23,875 nucleotides of DNA, from contig DJEE01000004.1 in assembly GCA_002431805.1 (NCBI GenBank), positions 1-23,875 on the forward strand, in the 5' to 3' direction. The position numbers and the translations under genes were made by a program. The stretch is from Eggerthellaceae bacterium UBA5906 (GTDB lineage: Bacteria > Actinomycetota > Coriobacteriia > Coriobacteriales > Eggerthellaceae). Of this stretch, positions 1-6,259 are shown one piece after another. Below the pieces are notes generated by a model, which was given only the letters and a program-made list of their open reading frames with translations, was not told the DNA's origin and made no database searches. Every line of letters starts with the position of its first letter. Position 1 is the stretch's first letter.

Positions 1-96
1 CAGAAGAAAAGCTTAGTCAAATACTTCATTCAAAATATGTTATGAACAACTAGCATTGCCATATCCCCCGAATCCATCGAATATGAATAATTTCGC

Positions 97-133
97 TAAC
101 AAATATTATGGTTGACTGTTGTAATATTTGTTA
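97..133. repeat. perfect 12-bp inverted repeat, candidate operator or centromere
   Basis: TAACAAATATTA at 97-108 is repeated in inverted form at 122-133 (TAATATTTGTTA), with a 13-base spacer. The arms are perfect. The repeat ends 8 bases before the -35 hexamer of the predicted parA promoter. Such an element next to a parAB operon is a natural candidate for a partition-protein binding site (autoregulatory operator, centromere or both). The binding role is inference. Confidence 0.6.
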
Positions 134-140
134 TGTCACA

Positions 141-169
141 TTGAGAGAATTAGTAGTTTTTGCTAAAAT
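141..169 (+). promoter_or_regulatory. predicted parAB promoter
   Basis: TTGAGA at 141-146, a 17-base spacer and TAAAAT at 164-169, with a TG dinucleotide one base before the -10 (extended -10). Transcription would start near 176, leaving a leader of about 80 bases before the parA ATG at 255. Spacing and hexamers both fit a housekeeping-sigma promoter. Confidence 0.6.
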
Positions 170-173
170 AGTC

Positions 174-194
174 ACTGTGCAGTTGTTGCACAGT
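174..194 (+). promoter_or_regulatory. short hairpin/palindrome at the parA transcript 5' end
   Basis: ACTGTGCA (174-181) and TGCACAGT (187-194) form a perfect 8-bp stem around a 5-base loop. It sits at the predicted transcription start, so it could be a DNA operator immediately downstream of the promoter or a 5'-terminal RNA hairpin. Sequence alone does not separate these. Confidence 0.5.
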
Positions 195-205
195 AGATAA
201 TTACT

Positions 206-221
206 TCGAACGTTTGTTCGC
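206..221. promoter_or_regulatory. LexA (SOS) box-like palindrome upstream of parA
   Basis: TCGAACGTTTGTTCGC matches the mycobacterial/actinobacterial LexA consensus TCGAAC-N4-GTTCGA at every fixed position but the last, and it closely resembles the Bacillus SOS box. It lies between the predicted promoter and the parA start codon, where bound LexA would block elongation or promoter clearance. The match is seen directly; LexA control is inference. Confidence 0.6.
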
Positions 222-254
222 TATTAATCACCGTTACAACAGACAGGAGCCTAA

Positions 255-1286
255 ATGGCCGGCAGAACCAAATCGCGCGGCGGAGAAAAACAGCAGCAAT
301 CGCTGTCTTTAGGCCGTGAAACCGTCGAGGAACTCGAGAAGGAAGCGGAACGTCGCGGCCTTAATAAATCGCAGCTTGCCGATTTATTGCTGAACGGGCA
401 GCTAACCCAACCGGCGGACAAGCCAACGATCATCTCGGTTATGAGCTATAAAGGCGGCGTTGCGAAAACGACAACGAGCACGTGCCTTGCGGTATGCCTT
501 TCCCAGTTCGGTTACAAGGTCCTTGTGATTGACATGGATGGCCAGGGAAATGTAAGCCAAAGCCTGGGCGTCTACGATCCGCGATCGGAGCAAACGTGCA
601 TCGCTGATGTTTTGTACCAGGCAACGCCAAGTTCGCGCCGCCTTCGCTTGTCGGAAGTAATGCAGCACGCAAAGAGGACCAATGAGAAAGGGGAGATTGA
701 AGAGTACGACAACCTTTTCTGCGTTCCCTCGAATTTTAGATTCGCCGATGCCGACACGCGGCTGAAAGCGGAAATTGCCGGCGGTGTAGACACGCGCTTG
801 ATGTACGCAATTGAAGACCTGGTTGAAGATACCAAAAAGGATGGTGAGAAGAAATTCGACTACATCATCATCGACTGCGGCCCGCGCCTGGATATGACCA
901 CCACGAACGCAATTGTTGCCCTGGAAGCGGGCAACAATGCATCGCACATCATTATCCCCATCAAAGTAGACGGTTTTGCAATTGCCGGCCTATCACAAAC
1001 GATTGACACCATTAACCGCACAGCAAAAGAACGTCGTCGCCTGCCGCAGCACTGGAAAATTTTGCAAACGATGATCGAACGCAACACGTCGGCTTATAAA
1101 TATGGGTGCCAAATGCTAAAGGAAGCTATTCCGAACGCGGAGTACTTCAACACGAAGATCGAGAAAAGCACCGTGGTCCCTGAGGCAAGCTTGGCGATGG
1201 AGCCTCTGATTACGTACGACCCGAACAGCAAGCCTGCGATTTCGTATCGACAGCTAGCTCAAGAAATCGAGGACATGAATGCCTAG
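255..1286 (+). CDS. parA: ParA-family partition ATPase with N-terminal DNA-binding-like extension
   Basis: The product is a 343-residue deviant-Walker ATPase that would drive segregation of a replicon together with its ParB partner. The Walker A motif KGGVAKTTT is at residues 66-74 with the signature lysine, Walker A' (DMDGQGN) is at 93-99, and Walker B (IIIDCGP) is at about 204-210. Residues 16-48 (SLSLGRETVEELEKEAERRG and following) look like a ribbon-helix-helix unit, typical of plasmid ParA proteins that repress their own operon, whereas chromosomal Soj proteins usually lack such a domain. The start ATG has CAGGAG five bases upstream. The 3' end overlaps parB by 8 bases, implying coupled translation. 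The ParA assignment is firm; the RHH reading is by eye. Confidence 0.93.
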   Translation: MAGRTKSRGGEKQQQSLSLGRETVEELEKEAERRGLNKSQLADLLLNGQLTQPADKPTIISVMSYKGGVAKTTTSTCLAVCLSQFGYKVLVIDMDGQGNVSQSLGVYDPRSEQTCIADVLYQATPSSRRLRLSEVMQHAKRTNEKGEIEEYDNLFCVPSNFRFADADTRLKAEIAGGVDTRLMYAIEDLVEDTKKDGEKKFDYIIIDCGPRLDMTTTNAIVALEAGNNASHIIIPIKVDGFAIAGLSQTIDTINRTAKERRRLPQHWKILQTMIERNTSAYKYGCQMLKEAIPNAEYFNTKIEKSTVVPEASLAMEPLITYDPNSKPAISYRQLAQEIEDMNA

Positions 1287-2337
1287 GAAGAAGTTGCAGG
1301 CGGCACTGCAAAACAACGGGGGAGCAATTGCGAACGTAAACCCCCGGCACGAAAAGCTGACCGATGAGCAAATGCGCCTAGCGGCATTTGAGGCCCGCGA
1401 CAACCAGAGCGCATCCATCACGGACAAGATGGCCAACGAGAACCGCCGCAATACGTTGCTAGCCGAAATGGGCTTTGACTGGTTCGACATTGATAATTTG
1501 CAGCCAAACCCCAACAACAGCTATACCATCACAGACGAAGATGTAAAAAACCTTGCAGGCCTCATTTGGAACAGCAAGGAAATCGAACCTTTGATTCTGC
1601 GCGAAACAGAAGATGGCATACAAATCATCGACGGCGAACGTAGATGGAGAGCATGCAAGCTTCTGGCGGAAAAGTACGGCGATGCATGGCGCATGGTTCC
1701 TGGCCGCTGCCACAAGATGGGAGCCATCTCGGATGAGCAAGCAAATTTCATCATGCATTCCAGCAACATCGGCCAACGCAACATCAAACCTTCAGAGCGC
1801 GCGCAAGGTTTCAAGGTGCTTGCAGACAAACTGGTTGAATGGCGCAAGGACGACCCAACGCTCAAGGGCGTAAACACCAAAACGTATCTGGCAGAGCACT
1901 TCGGCGTTTCGGAGCGAACTGCACAAACGCTCTTGAACATCGCAAGAAACCTTTCCAAAGAGGGTAACGACCTGCTTGACGAAGGAAGCATTACGCAAAC
2001 GCAGGCCGAGGCGCTGTCGAAGCTTCCAAGTGCAAAACAGGAAGCAGTTGTGGTAGCAGTACGTCAGGAAAACCTAACGCCTGATGAAATCACAACGCTC
2101 ATCGAAACGACGAAGCAATACAAAGCAGAACCAGAGCCGCAGCACGTTGCAGAAATCGCTCAAACCATCAAAGCCGAAAAGCCCAAAGAGGCAAAAGCAG
2201 CAAAAGACATTAACGGGTATTTAAAGTCGGCTCGAAACGCACTACGTAAAGCAGAACAAGCTGAAGGCGAAGCAGACTTCAAACTGCTAGGCGAAATTAA
2301 GGCGCTGGTACGCGAAATAGAAAAGTCATTGGACTAA
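1279..2337 (+). CDS. parB: ParB/Spo0J-family partition protein
   Basis: A 352-residue centromere-binding partner of ParA. The N-terminal ParB/sulfiredoxin-like domain spans roughly residues 70-180 and contains GERRWRA (119-125), which belongs to the CTP-binding signature, and a second conserved block SSNIGQRNIKPSERAQGF (161-178). A helix-turn-helix is visible at about 203-222 (AEHFGVSERTAQTLLNIARN). The C-terminal 60 residues are Lys/Glu/Ala-rich and helical, fitting a dimerisation tail. The first 60 residues form a polar extension that would contact ParA. The start ATG lies inside the last codons of parA in another frame, so the two are translated as a pair. It ends 12 bases inside the 3' end of the convergent rep reading frame. 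Confidence 0.93.
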   Translation: MPRKKLQAALQNNGGAIANVNPRHEKLTDEQMRLAAFEARDNQSASITDKMANENRRNTLLAEMGFDWFDIDNLQPNPNNSYTITDEDVKNLAGLIWNSKEIEPLILRETEDGIQIIDGERRWRACKLLAEKYGDAWRMVPGRCHKMGAISDEQANFIMHSSNIGQRNIKPSERAQGFKVLADKLVEWRKDDPTLKGVNTKTYLAEHFGVSERTAQTLLNIARNLSKEGNDLLDEGSITQTQAEALSKLPSAKQEAVVVAVRQENLTPDEITTLIETTKQYKAEPEPQHVAEIAQTIKAEKPKEAKAAKDINGYLKSARNALRKAEQAEGEADFKLLGEIKALVREIEKSLD

Positions 2338-3915
2338 GCGTACGAAACGCATCAAAACAAACCGAAGCTCAGCATAAGAGCCAAAAAGCACAACAAGAGG
2401 GACCCTCTGCGAAGTGACAAAAGTTGCCGAGCAGAGGGTTTTTGTCATAAAGCCATGCAAGGAACGAAGAGACGCCGTCTTGTAAGAAGCAAAGGAAGAA
2501 CCTGCATCCTGGACAGGATGGGAGTACCCTAGAGACCTGCAGCACTTCAAAGACTCGTATGACAAGAAATTGCATAGTATTGATTGTTTGTTGTTGTACC
2601 TGTTTGCAAGAAGCTTGTTATAAATCATTGCTTGCTGCATATGTTGCTTAGTTGTTTTGAGAACGGAAGCAACTGTGCGGACGGAGCAACTGACCGCATT
2701 AGCAATTGCAGCTTGGGTAAAGCCTTGAGCATGTAGTTCGACGATACGGCTATTGCGTTCTTTCCTTTTTCGGGCGGTGATGCGCTTTGCTTCTTTACGC
2801 TGGATGGTGCGTCGAGATTCGAAGAAATTGACAGCGACTATTTCCTGCGGAGTTAAAGCCAGCAGTTCAGTAAGACGTTGGGCACCAATAAGGTAGTAGC
2901 CTTGTTCTCCACGGACATTTACGACCGAATCAACCGAGGAAACAATACCCTCGAGTTCAGATGCGGGGAGCGGCGCGGTGAAACGCGCGTTAAACGCGTG
3001 CAAACGCTCGACCGCGTTGGCACGCGGGTAGATTTGCACGGCCGTGTTGTAAAACACGAACGACATGAGTTCGCGAGTGCCTTCGCAGTTGTACTGGCGA
3101 TGTTTTTGCAGTTCGATGAGCTTACCAAGCCGACTTATCATGAGTGGCTGATACTTTACGATGGTGGCAGCGCGGCCAAACGCACGCTGATTCTTTTGGG
3201 TGGAAAGAGCGCGCACTGCAAAACGGGCCGTGAAGCCCGCCAAGTACGAAAGGCTGTAAAAACGATTAGCTGCATGTACGAGCTTTGCGAATCGTTTTGC
3301 CTTCGCGTTGTATGTTCCGGGGATGCGTGATACGCGGGAAACGTCAAACGTTGCTTTGTCAACCGCGATGCCGTCAATGTGTTTAATGGCGATGCCAATG
3401 ACGCTTGCTAGTTGCTTTTGCACGTATTGAAACAGGGTGACGCCCTTTTCATTCACGCTGTTTTGCGCAATGCGGCAGGGTATGGAGCGTTCGAGCACGA
3501 AAAACAGTTGTACACCGCGACCGGAGTCGATGAGCATGGTGGGCTCGGGAAGTGTGCCGTTTTGCACAGCGTCTTCGATAGCTTTGATGGTTTTGCTGAC
3601 GATGTCCCGCGTTTCGGTTTCAGAGCGATCGTGGCAGTCGAGATCGAAGAACAGGGCGTTAAGCTGGCGGGTTTGGTCAGCTTTGCGGCAGCACGAAGTG
3701 AACCCGTTGTGGGTCATGTAGAAATTCGCCGTCGCGTTGAAGCCCAACGCGGGGAGCGACTCTTTTTTGACAGCGGTGTCGACCCAGGATCCGGACGCAT
3801 CGGACGAAACAACATAGTAGCTGTTTCGGTCGTCGTGCGTGATTAGGCGGTAGAAAACCTCCCACTCGGACGCTTCGGCGCATGCAACCGCTGTGCTGAA
3901 ATGCTGCTGAGGCAT
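2326..3915 (-). CDS. plasmid-type replication protein: primase-polymerase with PriCT and HTH
   Basis: A 529-residue product that probably primes or initiates replication of the element. Residues 85-205 carry the archaeo-eukaryotic primase pattern: FFDLDC (first two acidic ligands, D91 and D93), SGRGVQ (131-136) and FDVSRVSRIPGTYN (190-203, third acid D191). Residues 280-330 (GTRELMSFVFYN, then FNARFTAPLPASELEGIVSSV) resemble a PriCT domain. Residues 388-420 form a helix-turn-helix (GFTQAAIANAVSCSVRTVASVLK). Residues from about 440 on look unlike protein under selection and read through the parB terminator, so the true protein may once have ended earlier. The start ATG has GAAGGG upstream at suitable spacing. 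It is convergent to parB with a 12-base overlap. Family assignment by motif is good; the exact Rep class is open. Confidence 0.8.
   Translation of the reverse strand: MPQQHFSTAVACAEASEWEVFYRLITHDDRNSYYVVSSDASGSWVDTAVKKESLPALGFNATANFYMTHNGFTSCCRKADQTRQLNALFFDLDCHDRSETETRDIVSKTIKAIEDAVQNGTLPEPTMLIDSGRGVQLFFVLERSIPCRIAQNSVNEKGVTLFQYVQKQLASVIGIAIKHIDGIAVDKATFDVSRVSRIPGTYNAKAKRFAKLVHAANRFYSLSYLAGFTARFAVRALSTQKNQRAFGRAATIVKYQPLMISRLGKLIELQKHRQYNCEGTRELMSFVFYNTAVQIYPRANAVERLHAFNARFTAPLPASELEGIVSSVDSVVNVRGEQGYYLIGAQRLTELLALTPQEIVAVNFFESRRTIQRKEAKRITARKRKERNSRIVELHAQGFTQAAIANAVSCSVRTVASVLKTTKQHMQQAMIYNKLLANRYNNKQSILCNFLSYESLKCCRSLGYSHPVQDAGSSFASYKTASLRSLHGFMTKTLCSATFVTSQRVPLVVLFGSYAELRFVLMRFVRLVQ
2403..2447 (+). 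terminator. parAB terminator with pseudoknot-capable second stem
   Basis: CCCTCTGC (2403-2410) pairs perfectly with GCAGAGGG (2431-2438), followed by TTTTT. A second perfect 8-bp pair, TGACAAAA (2415-2422) with TTTTGTCA (2440-2447), interleaves with the first. The order arm1-arm2-arm1'-arm2' is that of an H-type pseudoknot, or of two mutually exclusive hairpins of which one captures the U tract. It lies 65 bases past the parB stop and inside the 3' part of the convergent rep reading frame. Confidence 0.55.
2505..2520. repeat. 16-bp near-palindrome within the rep 3' region
   Basis: CATCCTG-GA-CAGGATG: two perfect 7-base arms around a 2-base centre. It lies in the poorly conserved-looking tail of the rep reading frame, about 60 bases downstream of the parB terminator structure. 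It could be a protein-binding site or the remnant of a hairpin. Nothing more can be said. Confidence 0.35.
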
Positions 3916-4006
3916 AACGCACCCTTCGCGACTTTTGGTAAAGCCACATGCAATCGAATAGATTCAGTTTTCGACAATGAAAAAAGAGTGCGAAAACAGA
4001 AACGCC

Positions 4007-4035
4007 TTGTGAGCGCCTGTTCCAAGTGATAAAAT
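4007..4035 (+). promoter_or_regulatory. promoter of the small antisense transcript
   Basis: TTGTGA (4007-4012), a 17-base spacer and TAAAAT (4030-4035), with TG one base before the -10. This is one of the best-looking promoters in the window, yet no protein gene follows on the + strand before an intrinsic terminator about 70 bases on. Predicted start near 4042. Confidence 0.55.
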
Positions 4036-4041
4036 AACAAC

Positions 4042-4109
4042 TGTGAGTGAGTGGTCGTTACCTGATCACTTAGGCAACCCCTAGTTGGCGCTAGGGGTTT
4101 TCTTTTTTG
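4042..4109 (+). ncRNA. candidate countertranscript RNA opposite the rep leader
   Basis: This is a unit of about 68 nucleotides from a predicted extended -10 promoter to a strong intrinsic terminator. It is fully antisense to the predicted 5' leader of the rep mRNA, which would start near 4160 on the other strand and reach the rep ATG at 3915. That is the classic geometry of antisense RNAs controlling plasmid Rep synthesis. The same stem (4076-4099) lacks a U tract on the - strand, so it would be a stem-loop, not a terminator, in the rep leader and could serve as the kissing site. A leaderless 13-codon frame (GTG at 4043, TAG at 4082) also fits inside. RNA existence and function are inference. 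Confidence 0.45.
4076..4109 (+). terminator. intrinsic terminator of the small antisense transcript
   Basis: AACCCCTAG (4076-4084), loop TTGGCG, CTAGGGGTT (4091-4099), then TTTCTTTTTT. The perfect 9-bp stem and long T tract make this a textbook rho-independent terminator on the + strand. There is no upstream + strand protein gene for it to serve. Confidence 0.75.
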
Positions 4110-4166
4110 TTGCCGTTCGCGCGCTGCTCTGTTTGGCGCAGTCCAACGCGCTTGTTACGCGCTTAG

Positions 4167-4194
4167 TCTATAACAAGAAACACGACGATGTCCA
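4167..4194 (-). promoter_or_regulatory. predicted rep promoter
   Basis: Read on the - strand: TGGACA, a 16-base spacer and TATAGA, with TG one base before the -10. It would start RNA near 4160 and give a leader of about 245 nucleotides before the rep ATG, long enough to carry antisense control. The hexamers are moderate matches, so the call is tentative. Confidence 0.4.
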
Positions 4195-4469
4195 CTGGTA
4201 ATTGTTATGAAAGTGGGCAAAAAGGTGGTTTCTGGCGCGCTTTGCAGAATGCTGGGTGCATAGCGCGAAAGCGTTGTTGCGACATCAATCTGGTTTGACC
4301 TGCCGAAACGTTCCGTAAGAGTCAATATAGCTGGGATGTTTGTTATAACTTGCGTGAATTTTGAGAAAAATTGTTACCGTCTGACGATCTGACGAAGCGC
4401 ATGGCGGCGAAAACAAAGCGTATGGCGTATGATAGGTAGCTACAGATGCAGGGCCCGAGAGGAGTCTTT

Positions 4470-5120
4470 ATGGAAGAGCTGCGTTTGACCGACGAGCGCT
4501 TGTGCGTGCTGGACCATCCGCTCATCGAGCAGAAGCTTACGATTATGCGCGACGAGTCCACCGTTCCCTCGTTGTTTCGCCAGATGGTGCACGACGTGTC
4601 GATGCTTGAGGTGTATGAGGCAACGCGTGATTTGCCTACGGAACCGGTGAGCCTGCGCACGCCGATTAAGCCGACGATGGGCAAGCGCGTGCCGAACGAC
4701 GCGTTGGCGGTTGTTCCGATTTTGCGTGCGGGCATGGGCATGCTCGATGGCGTGCTTTCGGTGGTTCCTTCGGCTGCTGTTGGCGTGCTGGGGATGGAAC
4801 GCGACCACGAGACGCATAAGCCGCGTGAGTATTACGCCAAGATGCCGAACAGCATTGAGAACCGAACGGTTTTGCTGGTTGACCCCATGCTGGCAACGGG
4901 CGGAAGCGCGCTAGCCGCGATTCACTTCCTTCGCGAGCAGGGGGTAAAAGACATTCGCTTGCTGGTGCTGGTGGCCGCCCCCGAGGGTGTGCGTGCTGTG
5001 CTGGAAGATGACCCTGACGTGCGTATTTGGACGTGCGCGCTTGACGAGGGGCTCAACGATGATGCGTATATCGTGCCCGGCTTAGGCGATGCGGGGGACA
5101 GGATTTTCGGAACGTTTTAA
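4470..5120 (+). CDS. upp: uracil phosphoribosyltransferase
   Basis: The enzyme joins uracil and PRPP to make UMP in cytosolic pyrimidine salvage. The 216-residue length fits the family (E. coli Upp is 208). Diagnostic blocks are VVPILRAGMGMLDGVL, the PRPP-binding loop in LLVDPMLATGGSA, LVLVAAPEG, and the C-terminal uracil-binding stretch YIVPGLGDAGDRIFGT. I chose the ATG at 4470 because AGAGGAG lies five bases upstream; an in-frame ATG at 4446 has no such site and would add eight residues outside the family's usual N-terminus. It is the first chromosome-like gene to the right of the replication cassette and may be transcribed with the hydrolase gene 74 bases downstream, as no terminator is seen between them. 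Confidence 0.96.
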   Translation: MEELRLTDERLCVLDHPLIEQKLTIMRDESTVPSLFRQMVHDVSMLEVYEATRDLPTEPVSLRTPIKPTMGKRVPNDALAVVPILRAGMGMLDGVLSVVPSAAVGVLGMERDHETHKPREYYAKMPNSIENRTVLLVDPMLATGGSALAAIHFLREQGVKDIRLLVLVAAPEGVRAVLEDDPDVRIWTCALDEGLNDDAYIVPGLGDAGDRIFGTF

Positions 5121-5193
5121 TTGCGGCGGCAGGGTGCGCTGCGTTTGCGCGTGTGACCTGCGGCTGGGCTAAACGAAGGGGCGTGATGCCGGT

Positions 5194-6123
5194 ATGCTGG
5201 ATGTTCGTCGTCCGGTAAGCATCGAGGATATAGCAACAAGGGCTATGGGCGCGTCGCGTCCCGTTATAGGCATCGTGCCGACGTACGACCCCAACGAAGG
5301 CGTGCTGCGCATGAACAATCATTATGCGCAGGCGGTGGTTGCGGCAGGCGGGGCGCCGCTGATCATTCCGTTCACGAACGACGTGAGCGTGTACGAATCG
5401 CTTCTGCCGCGCATCGATGGCTTCATCTTGTCGGGCGGGCAGGACATCAGCCCCGTTCGCTATGGTGGAGATATCACGTACGGCAAGCTTTCGGAGCTGA
5501 CGCCTGAGCGCGAAGAGGTTGAGTACTTGCTGCTGAGCTATGCCTACCAGTTTGACTTCCCTCTTTTGGGCATTTGCCGTGGTATGCAGATGATCAACGT
5601 GTTTTTCGGTGGGTCTTTGTACCTTGATCTGGAAGAACAGTTTGACGGCGTGGCTGCGATGGATGACGTGCCGGTTGCCGCAGATGGGGTTGCAACGCCT
5701 GCGGGCGTGCGTGTGAACCATTGGCAGACGGCGGAATACGGGCACCCGACGCACACGGTTTCGATTATGCGCTCAAGCAAGCTAGGCGAGATTCTGGGTG
5801 TTGACCACGCATCGGTGAACTCTATGCACCATCAAGGTGTTCGCACGTTGCCCCCTAATTTGGCTGCTGCGGCGTATGGGCCTGACGGGCTGGTTGAGGG
5901 CGTTGAGGCGCGCGATTGCCGGTTTTTGATGGGGGTGCAGTGGCACCCGGAGTATTTCGTTGAAGGCGATGGGCATATGGCGCCGCTGTTCCGCGCGTTG
6001 ATAGACGAGGCGAAAAACATGCGCTGCCGTGAGGGGCGCTGCCACGATTGCTTGCGCATCGATCGGGAAGAGTGCGACGCGAACGCTATTTGGCCGGTTG
6101 TGAAGTTCGCAGATTATATTTAG
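5194..6123 (+). CDS. class-I glutamine amidotransferase-like hydrolase (peptidase C26, PuuD-like) with Cys-rich tail
   Basis: 309 residues. The fold is that of gamma-glutamyl-gamma-aminobutyrate hydrolases: RPVIGIVPTY at the start of the core, FILSGGQDISP (78-87), nucleophile C128 in LGICRGMQ, and H251/E253 in GVQWHPE complete the triad. Such enzymes hydrolyse gamma-glutamyl amides; the substrate here cannot be read from sequence. The family core begins at about residue 22, so the first 17 residues are extra, and the ATG at 5245 (M18) is an alternative start. The ATG at 5194 has a GAAGGGG about 12 bases upstream, which is distant. Past the usual end of the family, the C-terminus carries C278, C283, C286 and C294 (CREGRCHDC plus one more), a possible metal site. 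Confidence 0.85.
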   Translation: MLDVRRPVSIEDIATRAMGASRPVIGIVPTYDPNEGVLRMNNHYAQAVVAAGGAPLIIPFTNDVSVYESLLPRIDGFILSGGQDISPVRYGGDITYGKLSELTPEREEVEYLLLSYAYQFDFPLLGICRGMQMINVFFGGSLYLDLEEQFDGVAAMDDVPVAADGVATPAGVRVNHWQTAEYGHPTHTVSIMRSSKLGEILGVDHASVNSMHHQGVRTLPPNLAAAAYGPDGLVEGVEARDCRFLMGVQWHPEYFVEGDGHMAPLFRALIDEAKNMRCREGRCHDCLRIDREECDANAIWPVVKFADYI

Positions 6124-6187
6124 GTTTGCGGACACGAGGCTGAGGGCTGATCGCGTGATGCAGGTTGGTTGATTTTCGAGGTGCCGA

Positions 6188-6221
6188 AACGAGAAAACGC
6201 CGGGCGGTGTTTTCTCGTTTT
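6188..6221 (+). terminator. intrinsic terminator after the C26 hydrolase gene
   Basis: AACGAGAAAAC (6188-6198) pairs perfectly with GTTTTCTCGTT (6209-6219), with a GC-rich apical part, followed by further T residues. It separates the upp-hydrolase unit from mnmA. Confidence 0.8.
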
Positions 6222-6259
6222 GCGTTTACGCGATTGTTTTGATGAAGGAGTAATCCCAG

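Larger units (their letters stand above)
1..254. other. AT-rich control region upstream of parAB
   Basis: No gene is visible here. The stretch is clearly more AT-rich than the rest of the window. It contains, in order, a perfect 12-bp inverted repeat (97-133), a sigma-70-like promoter (141-169), an 8-bp hairpin at the expected RNA 5' end (174-194), a LexA-box-like palindrome (206-221) and the parA ribosome binding site CAGGAG at 244-249. The canonical chromosomal parS palindrome (TGTTTCACGTGAAACA) was not found, so any centromere of this ParAB system must be a different sequence. Confidence 0.6.
3916..4469. other. regulatory intergenic region between rep and upp
   Basis: There is no convincing protein gene across these 554 bases. 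The left half holds the predicted rep leader (- strand), an antisense small transcription unit with its own promoter and terminator (4007-4109), and the predicted rep promoter (4167-4194) with a direct repeat ACGCGCTT at 4146-4153 and 4157-4164, 11 bases apart. The right half (about 4200-4440) contains AT-rich motifs such as TTGTTATG (4202-4209, also at 128-135) and TTGTTATAAC near 4340, but no strong promoter for upp could be fixed. The change from the AT-rich cassette to the GC-rich chromosome-like sequence falls here. Confidence 0.5.

Noticed and set aside
3054..3072. CGAAC and GTTCG half-sites inside rep as a second LexA box
   Set aside because: The half-sites are seven bases apart instead of four, so this does not fit the SOS box.
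3843..4040. A 65-codon TTG-started frame in the rep leader, possible leader peptide
   Set aside because: The start codon is weak, no ribosome site was found and the product has no recognisable pattern; coupling with rep is conceivable but unsupported.
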